Shown here: positions 16,729-26,391 of the stretch, one piece after another
Layout of the letters: every line of letters begins with the position of its first letter
Position numbering within the stretch: position 1 is the first letter of the stretch
Assembly (NCBI GenBank): GCA_947074195.1
Contig: CAMTOS010000028.1
Location: forward strand, 1 to 32,679
Direction of reading: 5' to 3'
DNA: 32,679 nucleotides
From: an uncultured Bacteroides sp.
GTDB taxonomy: Bacteria > Bacteroidota > Bacteroidia > Bacteroidales > Bacteroidaceae
Program-made: the position numbers and the translations under genes
Notes under the pieces: generated by a model
Told to the model about the DNA's origin: nothing
Seen by the model: the letters and a program-made list of their open reading frames with translations, nothing else
The model's database searches: none

Positions 16729-19005
16729 ATGAAAAAGAATATTCTATTTTTCTGTATGCTTGTGCTGGCTGTTGCCGCACAGGCAAAGGATTATACACAA
16801 TACGTAAACCCGCTAATGGGTACACTTTCAACTTACGAATTATCTACAGGTAACACTTATCCGGCCATAGCACGACCATGGGGTATGAACTTCTGGACTC
16901 CGCAAACCGGCAAGATGGGTGATGGCTGGCAGTATGTTTACACTGAAAACAAGATCAGAGGGTTTAAGCAGACGCATCAGCCAAGTCCATGGATCAATGA
17001 TTACGGACAATTCTCAATAATGCCTGTAGTTGGAAAGCCGGTGTTCAATGAAGACGAACGTGCCAGCTGGTTTTCACATAAAGCCGAACAGGCAACACCG
17101 TATTATTATAAGGTATATCTGGCTGATCATGATGTGTTGACAGAGTTTGCGCCTACAGAACGTGCCGCAATTTTCCGCTTCACATTTCCACAAACAGATG
17201 ATTCATATATCGTGGTCGATGCATTCGACAAAGGGTCGTATGTAAAAGTTCTCCCTGAAGAGAATAAGATCATTGGCTACACAACCCGTAACAGTGGTGG
17301 TGTACCAGATAACTTTAAGAACTATTTCGTTATTGAATTCGACAAACCCTTTGAATATACAGCTACTGTAAAAAATGGCAATATTAAAAAGGGACAATTA
17401 GAGCAGAAGACTAACCATGCAGGAGCAATTATCGGCTTCAAAACAAAGAAAGGCGAACAGGTTAACGCTCGTGTTGCATCTTCATTCATCAGCCCTGAAC
17501 AAGCAGAAATCAATCTTCGTGAACTTGGCAATGACAACCTCCAGGAAGTGGCACATAAAGGTAAAGATGCATGGAATGAAGTATTGGGTAAAATAGAAGT
17601 AGAAGGTGGTAATCTTGATCAGAACCGAACATTCTATTCTTGTTTATATCGTTCTTTACTATTCCCGCGTAAATTCTATGAATATGATGCACAGGGTAAT
17701 CCTGTACATTATAGTCCTTATAATGGCGAAGTATTACCTGGTTATATGTATACCGATACCGGATTCTGGGATACTTTCCGTTCATTATTCCCGCTATTGA
17801 ATCTGGTTTACCCTGAAGTTAACCTCGAAATGCAGGAAGGTCTGGTAAATACTTATAAAGAGAGTGGCTTCTTCCCGGAATGGGCAAGCCCCGGTCACCG
17901 CGGTTGCATGATAGGAAATAACTCTGCTTCTGTTTTGGCTGATGCTTACCTGAAAGGTGTAAAAGTCGAAGATGTAAAAACGATGTACGAAGGATTATTA
18001 ACCGGAGCAAACAGCGTTCATCCAACCGTATCATCTACCGGACGATTAGGTTATGATTACTATAATAAATTAGGCTATGTTCCTTACGATGTTGATATCC
18101 ACGAAAATGCAGCTCGTACGCTTGAATATGCCTATAATGACTGGTGTATCTATAAAATGGCTAAAGCACTGAACCGCCCTAAAAAAGAGGTAGAGTTATA
18201 TGCTAAACGTGCCATGAACTATAAAAATCTTTTCGATAAAGAGAGCAACCTGATGCGTGGACGTATGAAAGACGGTAAGTTTATGGCTCCTTTCTCTCCA
18301 TTGAAGTGGGGTGATGCTTTTACCGAAGGAAATAGCTGGCACTACTCATGGAGTGTGTTCCACGATCCGCAGGGACTTATCGACCTGATGGGTGGCCGTG
18401 AAGGGTTTGTCGTGATGCTCGATTCAGTTTTCGCAGTTCCACCATTGTTCGACGAAAGTTATTATGGTCATGTTATTCATGAGATCCGTGAAATGACGGT
18501 AATGAATATGGGGAATTATGCGCATGGTAATCAGCCTATCCAGCATATGATTTATATGTACAACTATGCGGGCGAGCCATGGAAAACACAATACTGGCTT
18601 CGTGAAGTGATGAATCGTATGTACTCTCCTACTCCTGACGGCTATTGCGGCGACGAGGATAACGGACAGACTTCTGCCTGGTATGTATTCTCTGCATTAG
18701 GCTTCTATCCGGTTTGCCCCGGAACAGATGAATATGTCATCGGTTCACCATTATTCGATAAGGCCAGAATCCATTTCAGTAATGGAAAAACGCTGACTAT
18801 CGATGCTGAAAATAATCTTCCGGAAAATGTATATATCGATGCAATGGAGGTAAATGGTGAAAATTATACCCGCAATTACTTAAAACATGATCAGTTGCAA
18901 AACGGAGGAACATTGAAGTTTAAAATGTCTGAGAAACCAAATACTGACAGAGGAGTACAGTCAGAAGATTTCCCATACTCTTTTAGTACTGATAAGAATA
19001 GATAA
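16729..19005 (+). CDS. GH92 alpha-1,2-mannosidase, BT3990-type (fourth copy)
   Basis: A 758-residue exported enzyme with a cleavable signal peptide (AVAAQA, about residue 19), hence periplasmic. It carries the residues I recall for the crystallised B. thetaiotaomicron alpha-1,2-mannosidase BT3990 at the same numbers: Trp88, general acid Glu533 (TEGNSWHY), the specificity pair His584-Glu585 (HVIHEIRE), and Asp642 and Asp644 (CGDEDNGQTSAW). This implies an ortholog that aligns almost without gaps. It should remove the outer alpha-1,2-mannoses of Man6-9 glycans. It follows the third GH92 by 5 bp and is followed by a terminator at 19028-19057. Confidence 0.95.
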   Translation: MKKNILFFCMLVLAVAAQAKDYTQYVNPLMGTLSTYELSTGNTYPAIARPWGMNFWTPQTGKMGDGWQYVYTENKIRGFKQTHQPSPWINDYGQFSIMPVVGKPVFNEDERASWFSHKAEQATPYYYKVYLADHDVLTEFAPTERAAIFRFTFPQTDDSYIVVDAFDKGSYVKVLPEENKIIGYTTRNSGGVPDNFKNYFVIEFDKPFEYTATVKNGNIKKGQLEQKTNHAGAIIGFKTKKGEQVNARVASSFISPEQAEINLRELGNDNLQEVAHKGKDAWNEVLGKIEVEGGNLDQNRTFYSCLYRSLLFPRKFYEYDAQGNPVHYSPYNGEVLPGYMYTDTGFWDTFRSLFPLLNLVYPEVNLEMQEGLVNTYKESGFFPEWASPGHRGCMIGNNSASVLADAYLKGVKVEDVKTMYEGLLTGANSVHPTVSSTGRLGYDYYNKLGYVPYDVDIHENAARTLEYAYNDWCIYKMAKALNRPKKEVELYAKRAMNYKNLFDKESNLMRGRMKDGKFMAPFSPLKWGDAFTEGNSWHYSWSVFHDPQGLIDLMGGREGFVVMLDSVFAVPPLFDESYYGHVIHEIREMTVMNMGNYAHGNQPIQHMIYMYNYAGEPWKTQYWLREVMNRMYSPTPDGYCGDEDNGQTSAWYVFSALGFYPVCPGTDEYVIGSPLFDKARIHFSNGKTLTIDAENNLPENVYIDAMEVNGENYTRNYLKHDQLQNGGTLKFKMSEKPNTDRGVQSEDFPYSFSTDKNR

Positions 19006-19027
19006 GAACTATTAAATATCGAACATG

Positions 19028-19057
19028 GAAAAAGGATGTATATTAGCATCCTTTTTC
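19028..19057 (+). terminator. Intrinsic terminator between the GH92 operon and susC
   Basis: Perfect 11-bp stem GAAAAAGGATG (19028-19038) with CATCCTTTTTC (19047-19057) and an 8-nt loop. The T-run is part of the 3' arm. It separates the mannosidase/sigma operon from the susCD operon. Confidence 0.7.
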
Positions 19058-19130
19058 TGTATAAGAACATTTTGACAGAGAAAAAATCGATTATTTTCAA
19101 AAAAATGCATTTTTCGAGTAAGTGTTTTTA

Positions 19131-19151
19131 TTTCAAAGGCTGTTTTACTAT
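19131..19151 (+). promoter_or_regulatory. Candidate locus-specific promoter element of the susC operon
   Basis: TTTCAAAG at 19131-19138 and TACTAT at 19146-19151 match a block upstream of the MFS operon. The motif AAAAATGCAT lies further upstream in both cases, and TGAAC lies downstream in both. There is no good TAnnTTTG box here: TAGATTTTG at 19192-19200 has one extra base. This fits control by the ECF sigma factor but is not proven. Confidence 0.35.
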
Positions 19152-19221
19152 CAAAAGGGCGAAAAGTCGACTATCGCTACTGAACTATTTATAGATTTTG
19201 TTAAACCATTAAAATTAGTGT

Positions 19222-22200
19222 ATGAAAAGCAATCATTCGCTTCGAATATCGAAATTATTTCGAGCTTTATTGATTCTTTTGTTTGTTAACTTATTTGCAA
19301 CAACTGCATTTGCACAAATCACATTATCGACGAGCAACTCGACATTAGGTGCAGCTATCAAACAAATTCAATCACAATCCAATTATCAATTCTTTTATAA
19401 CGACAAGTTATCATCGGTATCGGTAAATTCTTTGAATGTGGAAAATGCTTCCATAGAAAAGGTTTTATCCGGACTACTGTCCAATACCCCTATCTCATTT
19501 AAGGTAGAAGATAACATTATCTATCTGTCTGAAAGCACAAATAACGATGGTGTTCAGCAAGACATTCAGAAACGTTCTGTCAAAGGTATTGTAACCGATG
19601 CATTCGGCGAACCTTTGATTGGTGTTAGTATTCTTGTGAAAGGTACTACAAATGGTACGATCACTAATATCGACGGTGAATACTCTATCGATATCGAAAA
19701 AGCTGATGCAGTACTTTCATATTCTTATATTGGTTATGAAACACAAAACATTGCTGTAAAAAACCAATCGGTAATTAACATCACACTTAGCGATGATACC
19801 CAGGCTATTGAGGAGGTTGTTGTTACTGCTCTTGGTATTAAACGTGCAACCAAAGCGTTGAGCTATAATGTTCAGGAAGTAAAAAGCGATGATTTGCTGA
19901 CAAATAAAGACGCTAACTTCATCAATGCACTTTCGGGTAAAGTAGCTGGTGTTACAATCAATAGTTCTTCATCGGGTGTTGGTGGTGCCAGTAAAGTAGT
20001 GATGCGTGGTACAAAAGGTATCGATCAGTCGAGCAATGCACTTTATGTAATCGATGGTGTACCGATGTTCAACCTTGGTTCTGAAGGAGGTAAAGAGTTC
20101 GACTCAAGAGGTTCATCTGAAGCGATTGCAGATATCAATCCTGAAGATATTGAATCGATGTCTGTACTTACAGGTGCGGCAGCAGCGGCACTTTATGGTA
20201 GCCATGCAGCCAATGGTGCTATTGTAATTACAACTAAAAAAGGTAAAGAAGGTACTTTGTCGGTAACTGTTACACAGAACACAGAATTCCAGCGTCCTTT
20301 CCATACACCTCAGTTCCAGAATCGTTATGGTACGGGTGATTTACTTTCAGCTACTTCTTCAGTGGAGAAAAGCTGGGGACACAGACTTAATGAATCGAAT
20401 TATATGGGTTACTCGCCTATTGATGATTTCTTGCGTACAGGTGTTGTAGCAACTGAGACTGTTGCCCTTTCTACCGGTACAGAGCGTAACCAGACTTACT
20501 TCTCGGCAAGTGCGGTTAACTCAAAAGGTATGATTCCTAATAATGATTATAACCGTTACAACTTTACATTCCGCAACACGACTTCATTCCTTAACGACCG
20601 TATGGTGCTTGATTTCAATGCAAGCTATATCAAACAGAATGATAAGAATATGGTTAACCAGGGAGTATATGCCAACCCACTTGTAACTGCTTATCTGTTC
20701 CCTCGCGGTGATGACTGGAATGATATCAAAATGTATGAGCGCTTCGACACTCAGAGACAGATTTCTACACAGTACTGGCCACAGGATTTCTCAGGACTTG
20801 CCGGACAGAATCCTTACTGGATTGCACACCGTAACCTTCGCGAAACAAATAAAGATCGTTATATTCTGAGCACATCTTTGCAATATAAAATCTTAGACTG
20901 GCTGAGCGTATCGGGTCGTGTACGTATTGATAATGCCAACTCTGAATATACTAAGAAATACTATGCGAGCAGTAATCCTATTCTTTTGGAGAACTCTAAC
21001 AATGGTTTCTATGGTATAGACCAGACATACGACAGACAGACTTATGCTGACGTACTTTTGAATATCAATAAATCGTTCCGTGACATATTTAGCATCCACG
21101 CCAACTTCGGTGCATCGATTTCGGATATGAAGCAGAACATCTTCAGCAATGAAGGTCCTATCAGCGATGTATACGGTATTGCCAATGTATTTAATGTACA
21201 GCATCTTGACAACACAAAAACACGTCGTCTTCAGTCGGGTTTCAGAGAGCAGACACAGTCTATCTTCGGTAGTGTAGAACTTGGTTATAAAGGTGCATAC
21301 TATCTTACTGTAACCGGTCGTACAGACTGGCCATCTCAGCTTGCTGGTCCTAACTCTGTAAAAAGCGCTTTCTTCTATCCGTCAGTGGGTGGTTCGATTG
21401 TTGTTTCAGAGTTGCTGAACATGCCAAAGAACTTCTCTTACCTGAAACTCAGAGGTTCATTCGCATCAGTTGGTCTGCCATTCCCAAGATTCCTGGCTAA
21501 CCCAACTTATACATGGGATTCATCAACACTGAAATGGTCTATCAAGACACATTATCCGATGTATGAACTGAAACCAGAGAAAACTGATTCATGGGAAATT
21601 GGTGTTACTGCACGTTTCCTTAAACACTTTAATTTCGATTTAGGTCTGTATACGACTAAAACATACAACCAGACATTCGAGCCAAACATCTCTGTATCAT
21701 CTAAATACTCTACTATCTATGTTCAGACAGGTAGCGTACAAAATAAAGGTATTGAAATGAGTCTTGGTTATCAGAATTCCTGGAAAAACAACTTCTCATG
21801 GAGTTCTAACTTTACCTTCAGTGCCAACAAGAATAAAATTCTTGAGCTGATGGAAAACTACGTTCATCCTGAAACAGGTGCTATCATCACTCTTGACCGT
21901 CTTGAAGTAGGTGGTTTGCAGGATGCTCGTTTCGTGTTAAAAAAAGGTGGTAGCCTTGGCGACTTGTATTCTGTAAAAGATTTGCAGCGCGACAGCAACG
22001 GTAATATCTATGTAAACGAGAATGGTGAAGTAACCAGCGTTAAGGCTGATGACATCAAACTCGGAAGCATCTTCCCTAAATGCAATATGGCATGGAGAAA
22101 CGACTTCGGTTGGGGCAACTTCAGCTTCGGATTCATGATTTCTGCACGCATTGGTGGTATCGCTTATTCGGCTACACAGGCAGCTCTTGACTATTATGGT

Positions 22201-22569
22201 GTATCAGAAGCCTCTGCTGCAGCACGTGATTTCGGTGGTGTTATGGTGAATGGTACTGATCTTATCGATGCACAGAAATGGTATTCAGTAATCGGTGCAC
22301 AGAGTGGTCTGCCACAATACTATACTTATAGCGCTACAAACGTACGCTTACAGGAAGCTTCGATTTCATATACTATTCCAAAAGTAAAAATCGGTGGTAT
22401 TGCCGACGTAACATTGTCGCTTGTTGGCCGTAACCTATGGATGATCTACTGCAAAGCTCCATTCGATCCGGAATCAGTAGCATCAGTAGGAAACTACTAC
22501 CAGGGAATCGACAACTTTATGACTCCTAATGCACGTAGCATGGGCTTCAATGTACGTCTTAAGTTCTAA
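19222..22569 (+). CDS. SusC-like TonB-dependent outer-membrane transporter with STN domain
   Basis: A 1115-residue outer-membrane protein. In order: signal peptide (to about 32, FAQ), STN signalling domain (about 36-103, TLSTSNSTLGAAIKQIQ to NIIYLS), carboxypeptidase-D-like domain (about 119-190), TonB-box-like EEVVVTALG (about 197-205), plug (about 210-340, with ALYVIDGVPM and AAALYGSHAANGAIVITTKKG) and a 22-strand barrel that ends in GFNVRLKF. The STN domain marks a transporter that signals to a FecR anti-sigma factor, matching the sigma/FecR pair upstream. With SusD it should import high-mannose glycan released at the surface, powered by TonB. susD follows after 20 bp. Confidence 0.96.
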   Translation: MKSNHSLRISKLFRALLILLFVNLFATTAFAQITLSTSNSTLGAAIKQIQSQSNYQFFYNDKLSSVSVNSLNVENASIEKVLSGLLSNTPISFKVEDNIIYLSESTNNDGVQQDIQKRSVKGIVTDAFGEPLIGVSILVKGTTNGTITNIDGEYSIDIEKADAVLSYSYIGYETQNIAVKNQSVINITLSDDTQAIEEVVVTALGIKRATKALSYNVQEVKSDDLLTNKDANFINALSGKVAGVTINSSSSGVGGASKVVMRGTKGIDQSSNALYVIDGVPMFNLGSEGGKEFDSRGSSEAIADINPEDIESMSVLTGAAAAALYGSHAANGAIVITTKKGKEGTLSVTVTQNTEFQRPFHTPQFQNRYGTGDLLSATSSVEKSWGHRLNESNYMGYSPIDDFLRTGVVATETVALSTGTERNQTYFSASAVNSKGMIPNNDYNRYNFTFRNTTSFLNDRMVLDFNASYIKQNDKNMVNQGVYANPLVTAYLFPRGDDWNDIKMYERFDTQRQISTQYWPQDFSGLAGQNPYWIAHRNLRETNKDRYILSTSLQYKILDWLSVSGRVRIDNANSEYTKKYYASSNPILLENSNNGFYGIDQTYDRQTYADVLLNINKSFRDIFSIHANFGASISDMKQNIFSNEGPISDVYGIANVFNVQHLDNTKTRRLQSGFREQTQSIFGSVELGYKGAYYLTVTGRTDWPSQLAGPNSVKSAFFYPSVGGSIVVSELLNMPKNFSYLKLRGSFASVGLPFPRFLANPTYTWDSSTLKWSIKTHYPMYELKPEKTDSWEIGVTARFLKHFNFDLGLYTTKTYNQTFEPNISVSSKYSTIYVQTGSVQNKGIEMSLGYQNSWKNNFSWSSNFTFSANKNKILELMENYVHPETGAIITLDRLEVGGLQDARFVLKKGGSLGDLYSVKDLQRDSNGNIYVNENGEVTSVKADDIKLGSIFPKCNMAWRNDFGWGNFSFGFMISARIGGIAYSATQAALDYYGVSEASAAARDFGGVMVNGTDLIDAQKWYSVIGAQSGLPQYYTYSATNVRLQEASISYTIPKVKIGGIADVTLSLVGRNLWMIYCKAPFDPESVASVGNYYQGIDNFMTPNARSMGFNVRLKF

Positions 22570-22589
22570 TCTATTATCAGTTAAACACA

Positions 22590-24155
22590 ATGAATAAATC
22601 AATTATAAAGAAATTCTTCGTGTGCGCAGGGTTAGCCGTTATGACTCTGTCATCGTGCACCGGTAATTATCTGGAATATAATACAAATCCTTTCGAAACC
22701 ACAGAGGATGAAATGAACCGTGATGCTCACAAAATGGGTGCAGCACTGGTAGGTATGCAGAGTGTGGTTATTCCGGTAGGCGAACATCTTGCTCAGTTCT
22801 CTGAATGTCTTTTAGGCGGACCATACAGCGGTTATCTGGCCGATTCTAAAGTATGGGGTAACTCTTTTTCCTTCTTCAATCAGTCGGAAGACTGGAATGA
22901 AAAGGTTTACCTTGACATCATGCCTGAAATTTATGCCAATATCGAAGAGGTAGCTAAAGCAACCGATAACCCTATTCCTCTGGCTGTGGCCGAGGTATTG
23001 AAAGTGGCAGCGATTGTTCGTGTTACAGATGTTTACGGTCCGATTCCTTATTCAAAAATCGGTAATAACAGCGAACTTACTGCTCCGTTCGATACACAAA
23101 AGGAAGTATATACAAAAATGTTCGAAGAGCTGACAGAAGCTGTAGAAGTACTTTCTGCTAATCGTACAAGCGATTTCTCGGCCAATGCTGACCATGTATA
23201 CAGCGGTAATGTAGAAAAGTGGATCAAATTTGCCAATTCATTGAAATTGCGTATGGCCATGCGTATCCGTTTTGCTGATGCAACTCTGGCTCAGTCAATG
23301 GTAAAAGAAGCTTTATCTACTGACGAAGGTAAACTTGGCGTAATGGTAAGCAACAGCGATAATGCTTTCATGTCTGTTGCGATGAATCCATTTTATACTG
23401 TAATGGGTTGGGGCGATACACGTATGGGTGCCGATTTGCTAAATTACATGAATGCTTATGATGACCCTCGTCGTGGTGCCTATGCAACTGTAAGTAGTTT
23501 TACAAATACAGAAATAACCAATGGCTACCATGGTCTGCGTATCGGTAACGAGTATGCTGCAAATACAGCTCAAATGTATTCTGTTATGAACGTAAATGTA
23601 TCTTCTTCACTGATGTGGATGAATGTTGCTGAAGTAATGTTCCTTCGTGCTGAAGCTGCACTTTTAGGATGGGATACCGACAACACTGCCGAATATTATT
23701 ATACGCAGGGTATTCGCTTTTCATTCGATCAGCATGGAGTTAGCGGTATCGATAAATATCTGACATGCAATGATGCTCCTGCTCAGTATGCTGACCCTAA
23801 TCAGACTTACACTGCCGGTATCAACGGTAATGCTGCCACTGTAAAATGGGATAACAGTCTCGATATGGAAGGTAAGCTTGAACGTATCATTACTCAGAAA
23901 TGGATTGCTAACTTCCCGCTGAGCCTTGAAGGATGGGCAGAGTTCCGCCGCACAGGTTATCCTCGTCTGTTGCCAACTGCAACTAACCGCAGCAGCCAGA
24001 TTGCTAAAGATAAATTTGCACGTCGTCTGACTTATCCTCAGAAAGAGTACAATACGAATGGCCAGAACTTACGCGAGATTGTAAGCACAATGGTTGGAGG
24101 CGATCAGATGTCGACTCGTATCTGGTGGGATTGCAATCCGAATGTCATCAACTAA
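22590..24155 (+). CDS. SusD/RagB-family surface glycan-binding lipoprotein
   Basis: A 521-residue lipoprotein with lipobox LSSC at Cys23. It closes as a lid over the SusC barrel and captures the oligosaccharide. SusD-like features include the N-terminal NYLEYNTNPFE segment, TPR-like helices with KVAAIVRVTDVYGPIPYSK and KWIKFANSLKLRMAMRIR, the WMNVAEVMFLRAEAALLGW helix, and the C-terminal FPLSLEGWAEFRRTGYPRL. It belongs to the SusD-like group with a C-terminal IWWD motif. It is translated 20 bp after susC, in the same operon as the two following binding proteins and GH18. Confidence 0.95.
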   Translation: MNKSIIKKFFVCAGLAVMTLSSCTGNYLEYNTNPFETTEDEMNRDAHKMGAALVGMQSVVIPVGEHLAQFSECLLGGPYSGYLADSKVWGNSFSFFNQSEDWNEKVYLDIMPEIYANIEEVAKATDNPIPLAVAEVLKVAAIVRVTDVYGPIPYSKIGNNSELTAPFDTQKEVYTKMFEELTEAVEVLSANRTSDFSANADHVYSGNVEKWIKFANSLKLRMAMRIRFADATLAQSMVKEALSTDEGKLGVMVSNSDNAFMSVAMNPFYTVMGWGDTRMGADLLNYMNAYDDPRRGAYATVSSFTNTEITNGYHGLRIGNEYAANTAQMYSVMNVNVSSSLMWMNVAEVMFLRAEAALLGWDTDNTAEYYYTQGIRFSFDQHGVSGIDKYLTCNDAPAQYADPNQTYTAGINGNAATVKWDNSLDMEGKLERIITQKWIANFPLSLEGWAEFRRTGYPRLLPTATNRSSQIAKDKFARRLTYPQKEYNTNGQNLREIVSTMVGGDQMSTRIWWDCNPNVIN

Positions 24156-24171
24156 TTAAATTGAAGTAATT

Positions 24172-25200
24172 ATGAAAAATATAGTAAAAGCTCTTGTTCT
24201 AATATACGCCCTGACTCTTTCTCTGACATCGTGCAGCGACTGGACCGAGGTAGAGGGTTTAAATATTACTCCTCCAGATATTGCCACACAAAATCCGGAG
24301 TTATATGCAAACTATCTGAAAAATCTACGTGAATATAAAAACAGCGATCACAAACTGGTTTATGCCTGGTTTGACAATAGCGAGAAAGTACCTTTTAACC
24401 GTTCGCATCATATGACCGATTTGCCAGACAGCATTGATGTTGTTTCGTTGATGCATCCTGCTGAACTTACAGCCTGGGAGTTAGAAGAAATGCAGACTAT
24501 CCGCAATAATAAAGGTACAAAAGTGATTTACACTGTAGACTTCGACGCCATTAAAAATGCTTTCAATGCAAAAATGGAAATTGCAACTCCTGAAGAAGTA
24601 CTGGAGGCTGATTTTGAGAAATTCCTGGCAGATAGTGTAAATACAGCACTAAGCTTTTCTGACAAATATAACTACGATGGTATTTGTGTAGGCTATAACG
24701 GAAAAGGCACTATCCATATGACAGAAGCTGAACTTGAAGAGTATACTTCTAACGAAAACCTTTTCATGGGCTTGATGAGTAATTGGTATGCATCAAACAA
24801 TCATAAGATTATCTCTTTTGCAGGTAAACCACAGAATCTTCTCGATAAGTCATTCCTGAATGACTGTCACCTGATTCTTCTTTCTGAAGGATTGAATGCA
24901 ACTAACGAATACCTGTTCTCTTATAATTTGCTTTTAGCCAATGTAGAAGGTGTACCAACCGATCGTTTTGCAATGATGGCATCTACCACATCGTTAGATC
25001 CTGAAGATATCAAAACCGGTTATTTCTCTTCTGGCGAGCGTAGTCTTCGTGCTGTAGCAGAATGGGCGGCAATCGACCATAGTGATATCGTGTTAGGAGG
25101 AATTGGTATTTATAATATCTCTACTGATTATTATAATCCATCAATGATATATCCACATTCAAGATATGCGATATCAACAGTTAATCCTTCAATTAAATAA
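24172..25200 (+). CDS. Catalytically dead GH18-like surface glycan-binding lipoprotein
   Basis: A 342-residue lipoprotein with lipobox LTSC at Cys21, followed by SDWTE. The sequence follows the GH18 TIM-barrel plan: a strand KLVYAWFDN near 61-69, a strand VIYTVDF near 118-124, and the catalytic-strand position at YNYDGICVGYN, 167-176. The active motif DxxDxDxE is changed to Asp169-x-x-Cys172-x-Gly174-x-Asn176, so the catalytic acid and the supporting aspartate are both lost. It should therefore bind glycan, not cut it. A GH18-like binding protein is part of the B. theta high-mannose locus (BT3985/BT3986 pair, from memory). It lies 16 bp after susD. Confidence 0.88.
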   Translation: MKNIVKALVLIYALTLSLTSCSDWTEVEGLNITPPDIATQNPELYANYLKNLREYKNSDHKLVYAWFDNSEKVPFNRSHHMTDLPDSIDVVSLMHPAELTAWELEEMQTIRNNKGTKVIYTVDFDAIKNAFNAKMEIATPEEVLEADFEKFLADSVNTALSFSDKYNYDGICVGYNGKGTIHMTEAELEEYTSNENLFMGLMSNWYASNNHKIISFAGKPQNLLDKSFLNDCHLILLSEGLNATNEYLFSYNLLLANVEGVPTDRFAMMASTTSLDPEDIKTGYFSSGERSLRAVAEWAAIDHSDIVLGGIGIYNISTDYYNPSMIYPHSRYAISTVNPSIK

Positions 25201-25218
25201 TATCAAGAACCATTTATT

Positions 25219-26358
25219 ATGAAATCATATTTCAAATATATATGCTTTGCGCTATTCGGATCACTTACTATGCTGACTTCATGTCAGGAAGATACTGAAT
25301 CATTTGATAGCAAAGTCTACATCAATACCGGTGAAAAAGTTTCTACACTACTACTTAAAGGTAGTGTAGAAAGCCTGTCACGCACAATTCAGACTGCTAT
25401 TCCTCAGCCAGTGAATTACGATGTAAATATCACTTTCAAAGGTGAACCTGCATTGGTAGATCAATATAATATGGCACATTACGATAAAGCCATCGCTTTA
25501 CCGGCTGAGTGCTATTCTATTGCACATCCTGCTGCTGTTATTCCTGCAGGAGGTGTAAAATCGACTGAAGTTGAAATTACATTTACCAATCTTGACGATC
25601 TTGACCGCGACCTGGTATATGTATTGCCCGTGACTATCGATCAAAGCAATATCGCTGTTCTTGAAAGTGCCCGTACTGCATACTATGTGGTAAAAGGAGC
25701 AGCTCTTATCAATACTGTTGCCAATATTGACATGAATAAACTTAACCTCAACCTTTCAAACGCCGATGCGCTGAATAATCTTTCGGCTATCACTGTAGAA
25801 GGTTTAGTATATGTTGAAAAGTTTGATAAGCTTATCAGTACCATTATGGGTATTGAAGGTACTTTCCTTATCCGTATCGGTGATGCAGGAATTCCTGACA
25901 GCCAGTTGCAGCTTGCTACAGCAAACGGGAATGTGACAGATGCTTCATGGACATTGCCTGTACGCACCTGGGCTCATATTGCAATTACTTACGATACCAC
26001 AACAGGCGCTACAGAGTTTTACCTGAATGGTGTTAAGAAAGGAGCTACATTGACTTGTAACTATAGAAGAAGCATCAACTGGGGTGTAAGCGATTTCTGG
26101 ATTGGCCGTTCATATGATGACAACCGTTATCTGAGTGGTGATGTAAGCGAATACCGCATCTGGAATCGCGTACTGACTGCTGATGAAATCAATAGCAAAA
26201 ACCATTTCTATTTTGTTGAGCCAGATGCTGAAGGTCTTGTTGCTTACTGGAAATTTGATGACGGAGCTGGTATGACTGTTAAAGATCATACTGCCAACGG
26301 TAATCATGCAAGAGCAGCCAATAACCTGACATGGAAACCGGTTGAACTTCCTAACTAA
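25219..26358 (+). CDS. DUF1735 plus LamG-like surface glycan-binding lipoprotein
   Basis: A 379-residue lipoprotein with lipobox LTSC at Cys22, followed by QEDTE, whose acidic residues fit a surface-export signal. A DUF1735 (BT_3987-type N-terminal) beta domain spans about 30-160, with VYINTGEKVST and the typical YYVVKG end. A concanavalin/LamG-like jelly roll spans about 175-360, with the hallmarks WAHIAITYD, TEFYLNGVKK, FWIGRSYDDNRYLSGDVSEYRIWNRVLTADEI and VAYWKFDDG. No catalytic residues are evident, and the likely role is to hold the N-glycan at the surface beside GH18. It sits 18 bp after the GH18-like gene and 33 bp before the GH18 enzyme. Confidence 0.9.
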   Translation: MKSYFKYICFALFGSLTMLTSCQEDTESFDSKVYINTGEKVSTLLLKGSVESLSRTIQTAIPQPVNYDVNITFKGEPALVDQYNMAHYDKAIALPAECYSIAHPAAVIPAGGVKSTEVEITFTNLDDLDRDLVYVLPVTIDQSNIAVLESARTAYYVVKGAALINTVANIDMNKLNLNLSNADALNNLSAITVEGLVYVEKFDKLISTIMGIEGTFLIRIGDAGIPDSQLQLATANGNVTDASWTLPVRTWAHIAITYDTTTGATEFYLNGVKKGATLTCNYRRSINWGVSDFWIGRSYDDNRYLSGDVSEYRIWNRVLTADEINSKNHFYFVEPDAEGLVAYWKFDDGAGMTVKDHTANGNHARAANNLTWKPVELPN

Positions 26359-26391
26359 TCATTGATTTGATAATTATTTTAAGACACAATT

